This document shows positions 9,349-18,449 of a stretch of DNA of 35,311 nucleotides, one piece after another. Source of the stretch: Clostridiaceae bacterium (GTDB lineage Bacteria; Bacillota; Clostridia; Saccharofermentanales; DTU023); NCBI GenBank assembly GCA_012799825.1, contig JAAZKK010000079.1, forward strand, positions 1 through 35,311, in the 5' to 3' direction. The notes under the pieces are model-generated. The model saw only the letters and a program-made list of their open reading frames with translations. It ran no database searches and had not been told where the DNA came from. The position numbers and the translations under genes are program-made. Numbering within the stretch: position 1 is the first letter of the stretch; every line of letters starts with the position of its first letter.

Positions 9349-10392
9349 CTAAATACGCTCATTTGATTCTTTGTGTTCTCCGGAAGAGCCTCGAATGCAT
9401 AAATGAGGCTGTAAGACAATTTCTTGATGCGGGAATTGGGCGTAAGATTTTGAGTGGATCAAGTCCAGTAGCGTGCGTATTAGTACGGCACCTAATTGTT
9501 GGATGGGCTGTTCTAACGTCGTAAGAGGCGGTTCAGCCAATTTTGCGATGGGCGAATCGGTAAAACCTGCTATGGAAAGATCTTCGGGAACAGCGATCCC
9601 TGAATGTCTTGCCGCTCTTAAGATGCCGAATGCCATTTCATTGCTTGCGCAAAAGAAAGCATCTGGTTTCTCATCTGCCCGAAAAATCTCAAGCGCCCTA
9701 TGGTAACCGCCTTCCATATCATTGATCGTATGAATAATCCAATCATCGGAGAAGTCGGTCCCGTTCTCAAAATAGGCGCGTCTCCACCCGGCGCAGAAGC
9801 TTTCTACAAATTGAAGAGAGGCTTTTTCGACCATAAGATTGATTTTTCGATGGTTGAGAGCTAGAAGGTATTTCGTCATGCGATACGAGCCTACCTCAAA
9901 ATCTGTATAGCATCTCGGATAGGCAGATTCGGAGTAGCTGTATTTTCTGGCAAAGACAATTGGGATATGGTGTTTACGGCATTGTGACACGAAGTCATCG
10001 TGGAAATCTCTTAGCGCAAAAATAATGCCGGCGATGTTGTTGTTTAGCAGGGAGTAAAGCTGCGAGGTCGCTCTTTTGTCAATTGGTGAAATCGGGCAAT
10101 AGAGAACCGCACCATATTGATCATTGAGAAGGGCCTCAAATCCATAGAACATCGATTCATAGAATCGATAATCTGCCTCGTCGAAGATGAACAGCAAAAG
10201 TGATGATTGACTCTTTTTGTTTTGCAGAGTTCTTTTTGCGACGTAGCCAGTCTTATGTATCGCGTCGATGACGCTCGCTCTCGTCTCAGGCGATACCATC
10301 TGCGGCTGATTGATGGTTCGCGACACGGTTGCGGTGGATACACCGGCTAATTTGGCTACTTTTCTAATATTGACATGCTCATTACGTTTCAT
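9349..10392 (-). CDS. LacI-family transcriptional regulator
   Basis: N-terminal NIRKVAKLAGVSTATVSRTINQPQMVSPETRASVIDAIHKTGYV, followed by a periplasmic-binding-like domain. Start at MKRNEHV assumed; the track starts at 10428. Confidence 0.92.
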   Translation of the reverse strand: MKRNEHVNIRKVAKLAGVSTATVSRTINQPQMVSPETRASVIDAIHKTGYVAKRTLQNKKSQSSLLLFIFDEADYRFYESMFYGFEALLNDQYGAVLYCPISPIDKRATSQLYSLLNNNIAGIIFALRDFHDDFVSQCRKHHIPIVFARKYSYSESAYPRCYTDFEVGSYRMTKYLLALNHRKINLMVEKASLQFVESFCAGWRRAYFENGTDFSDDWIIHTINDMEGGYHRALEIFRADEKPDAFFCASNEMAFGILRAARHSGIAVPEDLSIAGFTDSPIAKLAEPPLTTLEQPIQQLGAVLIRTLLDLIHSKSYAQFPHQEIVLQPHLCIRGSSGEHKESNERI

Positions 10393-10395
10393 GAC

Positions 10396-10489
10396 CATTC
10401 TGCCTATTTGCTTTCGGACATATCTCACGTTGACACGGTTCAGACCGTGATGCTGTGATTCTGCCTATGTGCTTTCGAACATATCCCAA
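10396..10489. repeat. Direct repeat, 62-bp period, at the LacI-type gene 5' end
   Basis: attctgcctatttgctttcggacatatctca (10396) and attctgcctatgtgctttcgaacatatccca (10458). Confidence 0.7.
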
Positions 10490-10807
10490 TAAGCGACCTT
10501 TTAATCGCCGTTCAAGAAAGTGCACTCGTTATTGCTATTAATGCTTATCCTCGCAAATCGTGTTTTCTAAGTATAACAGATTGAAAAAAAGTGATTGAAG
10601 GCCTGAAGTTACATGACATCATCGATTGGGCGCTCTCGATCACAGATCACAGCGATTACACAAAGAGCCTAAGACTATAGGGACTCATCGTTGAGTTTGC
10701 ACGTCGAGTGAATGACATTGTCCATCTCCCTCATGTCCACAGAAAGAGTTGGCTGATATGCGTCTGTCACAAAACATAGTAACCGTTTCCTTTGTGCTCA
10801 CGCGAAA

Positions 10808-10850
10808 GAGTGCCGTACTTGATCTATCTCAAATACGGCACTCGCTTTTT
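10808..10850 (+). terminator. Rho-independent terminator-like hairpin, orphan on the + strand
   Basis: gagtgccgta (10808-10817) pairs with tacggcactc (10834-10843), then gcttttt. Confidence 0.6.
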
Positions 10851-11057
10851 AACAGGTTCTTTTAGTTGTTTTCTGACAAGTTTTTTAGTCGTTTTCCTTC
10901 GCTGTCTCTTTTAATTTCTGCTATCAGCAATCCTGATTGCCTGCAGTTACCCTAACAGCTTTCTTTAGTCGTTTTCCTTGGCAACTTCCTTGACAACTTT
11001 GATTGACGATGAACGGTCTTGTTTTGGCTACTACATTTTCCAACGATTACGATCTTC

Positions 11058-12923
11058 TTAGCCTTCGACTGTTACCTTGTCTGTGTTCTCAAGGTAAGGC
11101 GTCAGGATTTCCATAAATTCTTCGCCTGTAATGGTTTCATGTTTCAGCAGATAGCCGGCAAGCTCGTGCGTGGCATCCTGATGTTGACGGAGCAACGTCG
11201 TCGCTTTATTATGGCAGTGCGAGACGATCTCGACAACGATGTCTTCGACTTCTTTCATTGTCTGCTGCGAAACAGACATGCTGCCCTCGTCTCCCATGTA
11301 GCGTGAACCGCTGTCTTGTAGTTTGACCATGCCGAAGCGTTCGGTCATCCCGTACTGTGTTACCATGCTCTTCGCGACGGACGTTGCCTTTTCGATGTCG
11401 TTGGAGGCGCCGTTCGTCATCGTGTTGAAGAATACTTCCTCTGCTGCGCGACCGCCACAAAGCGTTGTGATATATGTGAGCATGTCTTCTCTTGAGAGAA
11501 GATTCTTCTCTTCTTCCGGAACTTGCATTGTGTAGCCTAATGCACCGGAAGTGCGCGGAATGATCGTAATCTTCTGAACAGGCATGCTATGTTTTTGCAG
11601 CGATGCAACGAGAGCGTGCCCAATCTCGTGATAACTGACGATCTGCTTCTCTTCCGGTGTGAGGATATCTTGCTTTTTCTGTTCGCCGGCAATAACGACC
11701 TCGATGGATTCTTGGATATCTTCCTGTGTGACGACAGTCCTTCCATGTCGCACTGTACGCAGTGCCGCCTCATTTAGAATGTTGGCTAGGTGAGCGCCGG
11801 AAGCACCTGCTGTGGAGCGCGCAACCAGTTCGTAATCGATGTTATCGGCGATCACATAGTTTTTGGCATGAACCTTGAGAATAGCGACGCGGTCTTGTAA
11901 GCTTGGGAGCTCGACGCGAATCTGGCGATCAAAGCGTCCGGGGCGAAGCAAAGCAGGATCGAGCACTTCAGGTCGGTTCGTCGCGGCGAGGACGATGATG
12001 CCGAGGTTGCCGTCGAAGCCGTCCATTTCCGTCAGTAGCTGATTTAGCGTTTGCTCACGTTCATCATTAGTTGACATACCTGATGAACGGCTTCTGCCAA
12101 TGGTGTCAATTTCATCGATAAAAATAATGCATGGCGCATGTTTTTTTGCTTCATCGAATAGTTCGCGCACTCGTGCCGCACCGCGACCTACGAACATTTC
12201 GACGAATTCGGAACCGGCGATCGAAAAAAACGGAACGTGTGACTCACCGGCGACGGCTTTGGCCAGCAGTGTCTTTCCCGTTCCCGGAGGCCCTACCAGC
12301 AGTGCGCCTTTGGGACATTTTGCGCCGACTTTTGAATATTTATCGGGGTTTTTCAAATAATCGACAATTTCTCGCAACGAAGCCTCTGCTTCCTCTTGCC
12401 CTGCCACATCGTCAAATGTCTTGCTTTCATGTGAAGGCTCATATTTTTTGATGTTCTGTTTGCCGAAAAGTCCGCCCTGCATGCTGCTGACGCGCTTGCT
12501 CATCGAGTAACGAAGGAAGATGAACAGGAGGATGGGAATGCCCCAAGTGAGAAGAAAAGACAAAAAAGTATTTGGGGGCTCGGGTATGGTAGCCGCATAG
12601 TTGATACTCTTCTCTTCCATGAGCTTTATGATGTCCGGATCATCCATCACACCGGTCTTGTATATGCGCTCAACACCGTCTTTGTTGAGAGCGACGAATA
12701 GAATTTGATTTTCGTCAAAACTGACTTCTTTGACTCGATCTTCCGCGATCATATTCCGGAATTCGGAATAGGTGCTCGTGATAATACGGCTCTCCGCAAT
12801 TTTAGGTATAATCACGAAGTTCAGTAGCAATATTATCACGAGTCCGAAGAGATAAAATCGAAGTACACTTGGATTAATGTGCGGGCCTCGATTGTCTTCT
12901 TGTTGGTTTTTGTTGTCTTGCAC
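11058..12923 (-). CDS. ftsH: ATP-dependent zinc metalloprotease FtsH
   Basis: Walker [21 protein letters not shown] region, zinc motif [12 protein letters not shown] at 12923 is preceded by AAGGAG at good spacing; the track starts upstream at 12983. Confidence 0.96.
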   Translation of the reverse strand: MQDNKNQQEDNRGPHINPSVLRFYLFGLVIILLLNFVIIPKIAESRIITSTYSEFRNMIAEDRVKEVSFDENQILFVALNKDGVERIYKTGVMDDPDIIKLMEEKSINYAATIPEPPNTFLSFLLTWGIPILLFIFLRYSMSKRVSSMQGGLFGKQNIKKYEPSHESKTFDDVAGQEEAEASLREIVDYLKNPDKYSKVGAKCPKGALLVGPPGTGKTLLAKAVAGESHVPFFSIAGSEFVEMFVGRGAARVRELFDEAKKHAPCIIFIDEIDTIGRSRSSGMSTNDEREQTLNQLLTEMDGFDGNLGIIVLAATNRPEVLDPALLRPGRFDRQIRVELPSLQDRVAILKVHAKNYVIADNIDYELVARSTAGASGAHLANILNEAALRTVRHGRTVVTQEDIQESIEVVIAGEQKKQDILTPEEKQIVSYHEIGHALVASLQKHSMPVQKITIIPRTSGALGYTMQVPEEEKNLLSREDMLTYITTLCGGRAAEEVFFNTMTNGASNDIEKATSVAKSMVTQYGMTERFGMVKLQDSGSRYMGDEGSMSVSQQTMKEVEDIVVEIVSHCHNKATTLLRQHQDATHELAGYLLKHETITGEEFMEILTPYLENTDKVTVEG

Positions 12924-13126
12924 AGTCGTTCTCCTTCTTGTCATTCTCTTACTATTATTAATGATTATTTTTACAACCGTCACGGATATGCAGGATTATG
13001 CTATCTTGACGTTGATTCGACTTTCCTTTGCAAAGCATAAACAGCAACCTTCCCTGTCAAGGTCATGTTATTTTAATATAGTTATTTGTCAAAAATGTGA
13101 CGTTGTGTAGAATTGCTTGTTAAAGT

Positions 13127-13166
13127 TAAACAAAAACAGAACGCAATGAAAGCTATTACGTTCTGT
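13127..13166 (-). terminator. Rho-independent terminator for the P-type ATPase transcript
   Basis: On the minus strand ACAGAACG-TAATAGCTTTCATTG-CGTTCTGT followed by TTTTGTTT. Confidence 0.75.
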
Positions 13167-13254
13167 CTTCATTATGCCTCTTGTGAAGATCGTCTTTCAT
13201 TCAGCGGTGATCAGATGTCGGAATCCGGTAAAACCGGTGATGCCGTTATACGTG

Positions 13255-15912
13255 TTATTTGATTCCGTCTTTTGCTGCTTTTTTTGCATGGTGTTTTCGT
13301 TGGAAATACTTAATGATTTCAACGATCGGGATAATCAAGGAGGCTAAGCCTATGGCGACAAGATATTCCACAAAACTGATGTGTTCAAAGCCAAAAGCAT
13401 TCGTGAGGAAAGGCACATAGAGCACCAACGTTGTGGAGACAAAACTGGCAAGCGCCGCAAAGACGAGAGTTTTGTTCTTCGTTTTTAGTCTGAAAATGCT
13501 GCCTCGCTGTGAGCGCATGTTAAAGCTGTGGAAGATCTCTGCCATGCTAAGCGTCAGAAACGCCATGGTCATGCCATCCGCACTGTTGAGATTTGACCAG
13601 CTACCGCCTTCAAAAACGTGTCCAATGAAATAAGCCGCAAGCGTTAAGATAGTGATCAGCACCCCGTTGTAAGCGATGTCGACGCCTAAGCCTCGTGAAA
13701 ATATGCCGGCAGAAGGTGAACGGGGAGGACGCTTCATGACATCAGATTCTGCTTCTTCGACGCCGAGCGCGAGGGCAGGGAAGCTGTCCGTAACTAGGTT
13801 GATCCACAGCAGGTGAACCGGTTTTAATATCGTGAAATTTAGAAGTGTGGCAGTGAAAATGCTGAGCACTTCACTCATGTTAGAGCTGAGAAGGAATTGG
13901 AGCGCTTTGAGAATGTTGTCGTAAATGCGGCGTCCTTCTTCAACGGCGTGGACGATGGTGGCGAAGTTGTCATCTGCAAGCACCATGTCGGCGACGTTTT
14001 TCGTCACGTCAGTGCCGGTAATGCCCATGCCAATGCCAATATCGGCCGATTTTATGCTCGGCGCGTCGTTCACGCCGTCTCCGGTCATGGCGGTGACGTA
14101 ACCTGCGTTTTTCCATGCGTTTACGATGCGCACCTTGTGTTCCGGCTGCACGCGAGCGTAGACGCTGACGTGCCGGAAGACGCTCTCGAATTCGTCGTCG
14201 CTCATTTTGGAGATCTCTCTACCGGTGAGCGCTTTATCTTGAGAACCGAGGATTCCAAGCTCTTCGGCGATAGCGCGAGCCGTGTCGACGTGGTCTCCGG
14301 TGATCATGATGGGACGAATGCCGGCGGAGCGACATTCATCGATAGCGGCTTTGACTTCCGGTCTGACGGGATCCATCATGCCGGCAAGGCCAATAAAACA
14401 AAGTTCTTTCTCGAGAGTGGAGGGTTCATTGTTTTCGGGCGGTTCCGGCCATAGGCGTTGCGCGCCGGCAAGAATGCGCAAGGCTTTGCCGGCCATATGG
14501 GTGTTTGTCTTCATGATGGTGTTGCGCGCCTCGTCTGTGAGCGGGAGCACTTCGCCATCTTTTAGGTAGGTCGTGCAATGATGAAGCACGACGTCGGGCG
14601 CGCCTTTTGTGAACTGGATGATGCCCTTGTCGGTTTTATGGAGGGTGGACATCATTTTTCTCATGGAGTCAAATGGTGCCTCATCTACACGGGGCGCACG
14701 TTCTTCAAGTTTTCCTTTAGGCATACCGAGTTCTTTTGCCCAATACACCAGCGCGTTCTCGGTGGGCTCACCTGTGACTTCGCCATTTTCATCGAGTTCA
14801 GCGTCGCTGCAAAGCGCCATCGCCGCTGCCAATCTATTTTTATCATCGCTGAAGTAGTCGACGACCGTCATTTTATTTTGCGTTAATGTGCCCGTTTTGT
14901 CTGAGCAGATGATTTGCGCACTTCCGAGTGTTTCCACGGCAGTCAGCTTGCGAATGATGGCATTGCGTTTTGCCATCTTGGTGACGCCAATAGATAAGAC
15001 GATCGTGACGACGGCTACCAAGCCTTCGGGGATTGCGGCGACGGCGAGGCTGACGGCAATCATGAAACTGTTGATCACGGTAGGTAAGGTCGGATGGCCA
15101 TCTCGGATCAGACTGACAGCGAAGATCACAATGCAAATGGCGATGACCAGTATTGTCAAGATGCGGCTGAGTTGAGCGAGTTTTTTCTGGAGAGGGGTTA
15201 AGCCTTCTTTCGCGCTCACTAGCGCATCGGCGATTTTGCCCATCTCGGTGTCGATGCCAGTCGCGGTAACGACGATCTTGCCTCGCCCATAGACCACGTT
15301 GCAGCCCATGTAGGTCATATTTTTGCGATCGCCGAGCGGAAGATCGCCATCCTCTTGAATATTGAATTTGCCGGTGACTTTATTGACGGCTACGGATTCT
15401 CCTGTCAACGGCGCTTCCTCAATTTTGAGGCTGTTGGATTCGATGACCCGCCCATCCGCAGGCACGGCATCGCCGGCTTCCAGGACGATGATGTCGCCGA
15501 CTACGATGTCTTCACTTTTGATCAACTGAATATGGCCATCGCGGATTACTTTGCTCGTTGCTGCCGACATTTCCTGTAGCGCTTCAAGGGCTTTTTCTGC
15601 TTTGTTCTCCTGATAGACGCCGAGCGCCGAGTTGACGATGACCACGGCCATGATAATGACCACGTCAACGTAGCCATCACCCGAATAACTCGAGGTGATG
15701 GCGGAAATCACGGCGGCAACGATCAACATGATGATCATGGGATCTGCCATCTGAGCGAAAAAACGTTTAATGATGGAATCTTTTTTGTCTTCCGGTAGAC
15801 GGTTTTTGCCATTTTTGACAAGTCTATTTTCAGCCTCTTCCGAAGTGAGTCCGGACTGAGTCGAGCCGGTTTTTTTCAGGACGTCGTCGACGTCGTGTAA
15901 ATAATGCTTCAT
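13255..15912 (-). CDS. P-type cation-translocating ATPase (P2A, Ca2+/Mn2+ type)
   Basis: ICSDKTGTLTQNKMTVVDYF, AAIPEGLVAVVTIVL, MTGDGVNDAPSIKSADIGIGMG. ATG 15912 preceded by GGAGGG. The longer start at 15975 lies inside a terminator hairpin and is rejected. Confidence 0.95.
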   Translation of the reverse strand: MKHYLHDVDDVLKKTGSTQSGLTSEEAENRLVKNGKNRLPEDKKDSIIKRFFAQMADPMIIMLIVAAVISAITSSYSGDGYVDVVIIMAVVIVNSALGVYQENKAEKALEALQEMSAATSKVIRDGHIQLIKSEDIVVGDIIVLEAGDAVPADGRVIESNSLKIEEAPLTGESVAVNKVTGKFNIQEDGDLPLGDRKNMTYMGCNVVYGRGKIVVTATGIDTEMGKIADALVSAKEGLTPLQKKLAQLSRILTILVIAICIVIFAVSLIRDGHPTLPTVINSFMIAVSLAVAAIPEGLVAVVTIVLSIGVTKMAKRNAIIRKLTAVETLGSAQIICSDKTGTLTQNKMTVVDYFSDDKNRLAAAMALCSDAELDENGEVTGEPTENALVYWAKELGMPKGKLEERAPRVDEAPFDSMRKMMSTLHKTDKGIIQFTKGAPDVVLHHCTTYLKDGEVLPLTDEARNTIMKTNTHMAGKALRILAGAQRLWPEPPENNEPSTLEKELCFIGLAGMMDPVRPEVKAAIDECRSAGIRPIMITGDHVDTARAIAEELGILGSQDKALTGREISKMSDDEFESVFRHVSVYARVQPEHKVRIVNAWKNAGYVTAMTGDGVNDAPSIKSADIGIGMGITGTDVTKNVADMVLADDNFATIVHAVEEGRRIYDNILKALQFLLSSNMSEVLSIFTATLLNFTILKPVHLLWINLVTDSFPALALGVEEAESDVMKRPPRSPSAGIFSRGLGVDIAYNGVLITILTLAAYFIGHVFEGGSWSNLNSADGMTMAFLTLSMAEIFHSFNMRSQRGSIFRLKTKNKTLVFAALASFVSTTLVLYVPFLTNAFGFEHISFVEYLVAIGLASLIIPIVEIIKYFQRKHHAKKAAKDGIK

Positions 15913-15962
15913 AACCACTTGCCCTCCAGAGGGTGACTGTTGCCTTATTTTTTGCTTCCCCA

Positions 15963-16001
15963 AAAAAAAGCCCATGGATAGGCAAAACGCCTATCCATGG
16001 G
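15963..16001 (-). terminator. Intrinsic terminator / expression platform of the riboswitch
   Basis: Minus strand CCCATGGATAGGC-GTTTT-GCCTATCCATGGG then CTTTTTTTT: a 13-bp perfect stem with U-tract just upstream of the ATPase. Confidence 0.92.
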
Positions 16002-16101
16002 TCTGATCGTTTAATACAAGTCAGGTGTTTGACACCGGGATGTTGACTTGAACCGTACTTGGCATTGTGATGTGCCTAGTGCGCTGACTACTCCCCCACG
16101 G
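15995..16101 (-). ncRNA. yybP-ykoY (Mn2+) riboswitch aptamer
   Basis: Minus strand CCGUGGGGGAGUAGUCAGC...GUCAACAUCCCGGUGUCAAACACC...CAGACCCAUGG. The GGGGAGUAG and CAGACC loops match the family as I know it, P1 is CCGUGGG/CCCAUGG, and it lies upstream of a P-type ATPase. Confidence 0.85.
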
Positions 16102-16109
16102 GTGCTTTC

Positions 16110-16138
16110 ATACTATTCTTCTGAAAGAATGATGTCAA
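16110..16138 (-). promoter_or_regulatory. Sigma-A-type promoter for the riboswitch-ATPase transcript
   Basis: Minus strand TTGACA (16138-16133), 17-nt spacer, TAGTAT (16115-16110), immediately upstream of the aptamer 5' end. Confidence 0.75.
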
Positions 16139-16255
16139 GTTCCCGTGCTTCAATTGAGACCAGCAACACCAGTAAGCTGACACCAGTATCACTCTTGCTT
16201 TCTGGCATTAGATGGATGTCAAGCTCCCGTTCCGCCGTTGTTGTACCTGTTATCT

Positions 16256-17431
16256 TTACTGAAATGTTCCGGCCAGAATCTCTTCTAATTGCGCGTCATC
16301 GACCTCAATGTTGTAGAAGAGTTTGAAGAAATCTTTTACTTGAGTCTCAGGCGAATCTTCGTAGATTTCTGGATAGAATGTCGCGCCGAGCCAACGAACG
16401 CCGAGATAACGGTTGACGGATGGCGGTCCGCCCATGAAACCGTACGGAACCGAAGGAACAATGATGAGTTTGTCATTTTTGACGGCCTCAAGCGTGCTCC
16501 ACGCGGGATCGTTTTTGATCTCTTCGGCTAATGCGGCTCCATCGACGAGGATGTAGTCGGGATTCCATTGGATTATCTGTTCCATAGAGACTTCTGTGCC
16601 TCCGCCTTTTGAAGAGGCTTCGACGTCGGCCACGTTGACGACGGGAATGTAGTCAAGAAGCTCACTGTGGAATGAGCCTACAGCATTCGTGTTGAGTCCG
16701 AGATCGCCGAGTGCCCAATAGACCTTGACAACGTCTTCTTCAGGAATCTCCGCTTTTGCCTTTTCGCAGAGCTTAAGCGTTGCCTCGCAGTATTTGGCAA
16801 GCTCTTCAGTTCTTGAATTGTCGCCAATCAGTTCTCCAATGTCGCGATACGTTTTCGGCATGCCTGCGAATGTAGCCTCAATAAAGATGGTGGGCGTGTT
16901 GATCTGCTCTTGCATCCCGTCCATGTCTTCCTTGATGGTCTCTTTCTTTTCTCCGATGTCAATGATGACTTCCGTCTCTGCCGCAAGAACAGCCTCTAGG
17001 TTAAAATCGCTACTCTTTCCGTAAAATTGTCCGAATACTGGCAAATCGCCGAATTTCTTGTCAATCAGCTTGAGTTGCGCGCCTGAAAACTCTCTTGCTT
17101 TCCCGCAGAGCAGATCCGGCGCTGCCGTATAAAGGACGATCTGCGCCAAAGGACCTGAGGGCGCAATCCTAGATAGCTTTGTCGGAACTTCTACTTCTCT
17201 GCCGACGGAATCTGTAAATGTGCGCGTTTCCGGCTCGGTGGGTTTTGGATCCGTCGGATCGGGTTTAGTTGTAGCAGGCGGAGCAGGTTCAGTCGCTTCA
17301 ACAGATGGCGGTGAAGACGGCTCCGTCGCATCGTCAGACGGAGTTTTAGGTCCACAGCTCGTGATCATCAACGACAGAGCCATGATCATCGCTAAAACAA
17401 GCGAAACCCATGTCAAATTCTTCTTTTTCAT
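16256..17431 (-). CDS. ABC transporter substrate-binding lipoprotein (Fe/B12/oxyanion type, cluster A)
   Basis: Signal plus lipobox MKKKNLTWVSLVLAMIMALSLMITSCG, Ser/Thr/Pro linker, SVGREVEVPTKLSRIAPSG, GPPSVNRYLGVRWLG; GGAGGAAAAAC ribosome-binding site. Confidence 0.92.
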   Translation of the reverse strand: MKKKNLTWVSLVLAMIMALSLMITSCGPKTPSDDATEPSSPPSVEATEPAPPATTKPDPTDPKPTEPETRTFTDSVGREVEVPTKLSRIAPSGPLAQIVLYTAAPDLLCGKAREFSGAQLKLIDKKFGDLPVFGQFYGKSSDFNLEAVLAAETEVIIDIGEKKETIKEDMDGMQEQINTPTIFIEATFAGMPKTYRDIGELIGDNSRTEELAKYCEATLKLCEKAKAEIPEEDVVKVYWALGDLGLNTNAVGSFHSELLDYIPVVNVADVEASSKGGGTEVSMEQIIQWNPDYILVDGAALAEEIKNDPAWSTLEAVKNDKLIIVPSVPYGFMGGPPSVNRYLGVRWLGATFYPEIYEDSPETQVKDFFKLFYNIEVDDAQLEEILAGTFQ

Positions 17432-17612
17432 GTTTTTCCTCCTAATTTCTTTTTTTGTTTAACATAATTGGTGGCAAATTGATTTGCCGCTCCCATCGCG
17501 ATGTACCTCATCGCGTATGATCCTTTTGTTGACGCTTTGCCTTTAGCTTTTTTCTGTTTCAAGAACGTTTACAGGCATTTAGTTATGCTCTTTTTGTCTC
17601 TGAGATTTCGCG

Positions 17613-18449
17613 TCACATCTCTCTTTTTGTTGCGTCTTGACTGCGTATTTCTTCGAAATTTGGCAAAACGGTTACGATATCCGTTTTTGCACTTTTTTCT
17701 AGGTGTATGGGCACACGGTAGACATGCGATAAAAGCGATTCGGACAATACTTCCTGAGGTTTTCCGAACGCTATTGCAGATCCCCCCTCAATGAGCAACA
17801 CGTTATCGGCGTAAAGAAAGATATGTTGCGGATTGTGTGTTGAAATGAGCACGAGATAGCCGCAGTTCGCGAGTTGTCGAATCTCTTCGAGGACACGTAT
17901 CTGATTGCCGTAATCGAGGCTCGCCGTCGGCTCGTCCATGATCAGGATCGGAGCATCCTGCGCGACAGCACGTGCAATCAGAACCAATTGTTGTTCGCCG
18001 CCCGAGAGCTGGTCATATAATCGATTGGCGAATGATTCAATTTGCAAAAGCTTCATCGCCTCAACTGCTTTAATGCGCTCGCGCTTTCCCGGTTGCGCGA
18101 ACATGCTGAAAGAAGCAGTTGTCCCCATCAGAACCATTTCTTCGACGGTAAACTGAAATGTTCCTCTTTGAGTCTGCGGAATATATGCCATCTGCTTGGC
18201 ACGTTCGCGACTCGACAAGGTTTTAACGCTGAGCCCGTTGATCTTGATTTCCCCTCTCTTCAGCGGAAGTACGCCGAGGATTAACTTGAAAAGTGTTGAT
18301 TTTCCGGCGCCGTTTGCTCCGAGAACACCGACCACTCGTCCGCGCGGGACGGAGAAGGTGAGATTCTTCAACACTTCGTTCTGGCGGTAGCTGAACGAAA
18401 CATTTTGCACGTCTATGCCGCCCGACTTCTCAAGATTCGTTTTTATCAT
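17613..18449 (-). CDS. ABC transporter ATP-binding protein (FecE/BtuD type)
   Basis: Walker A GANGAGKSTLFKLILG, signature LSGGEQQLVLIARA, Walker B ILIMDEPTASLD; ATGA overlap with the upstream permease gene. Confidence 0.95.
   Translation of the reverse strand: MIKTNLEKSGGIDVQNVSFSYRQNEVLKNLTFSVPRGRVVGVLGANGAGKSTLFKLILGVLPLKRGEIKINGLSVKTLSSRERAKQMAYIPQTQRGTFQFTVEEMVLMGTTASFSMFAQPGKRERIKAVEAMKLLQIESFANRLYDQLSGGEQQLVLIARAVAQDAPILIMDEPTASLDYGNQIRVLEEIRQLANCGYLVLISTHNPQHIFLYADNVLLIEGGSAIAFGKPQEVLSESLLSHVYRVPIHLEKSAKTDIVTVLPNFEEIRSQDATKREM

Noticed and set aside
13897-14454. 185-aa plus-strand ORF inside the P-type ATPase gene
   Set aside because: Antisense to conserved catalytic regions of the ATPase; codon-shadow ORF.
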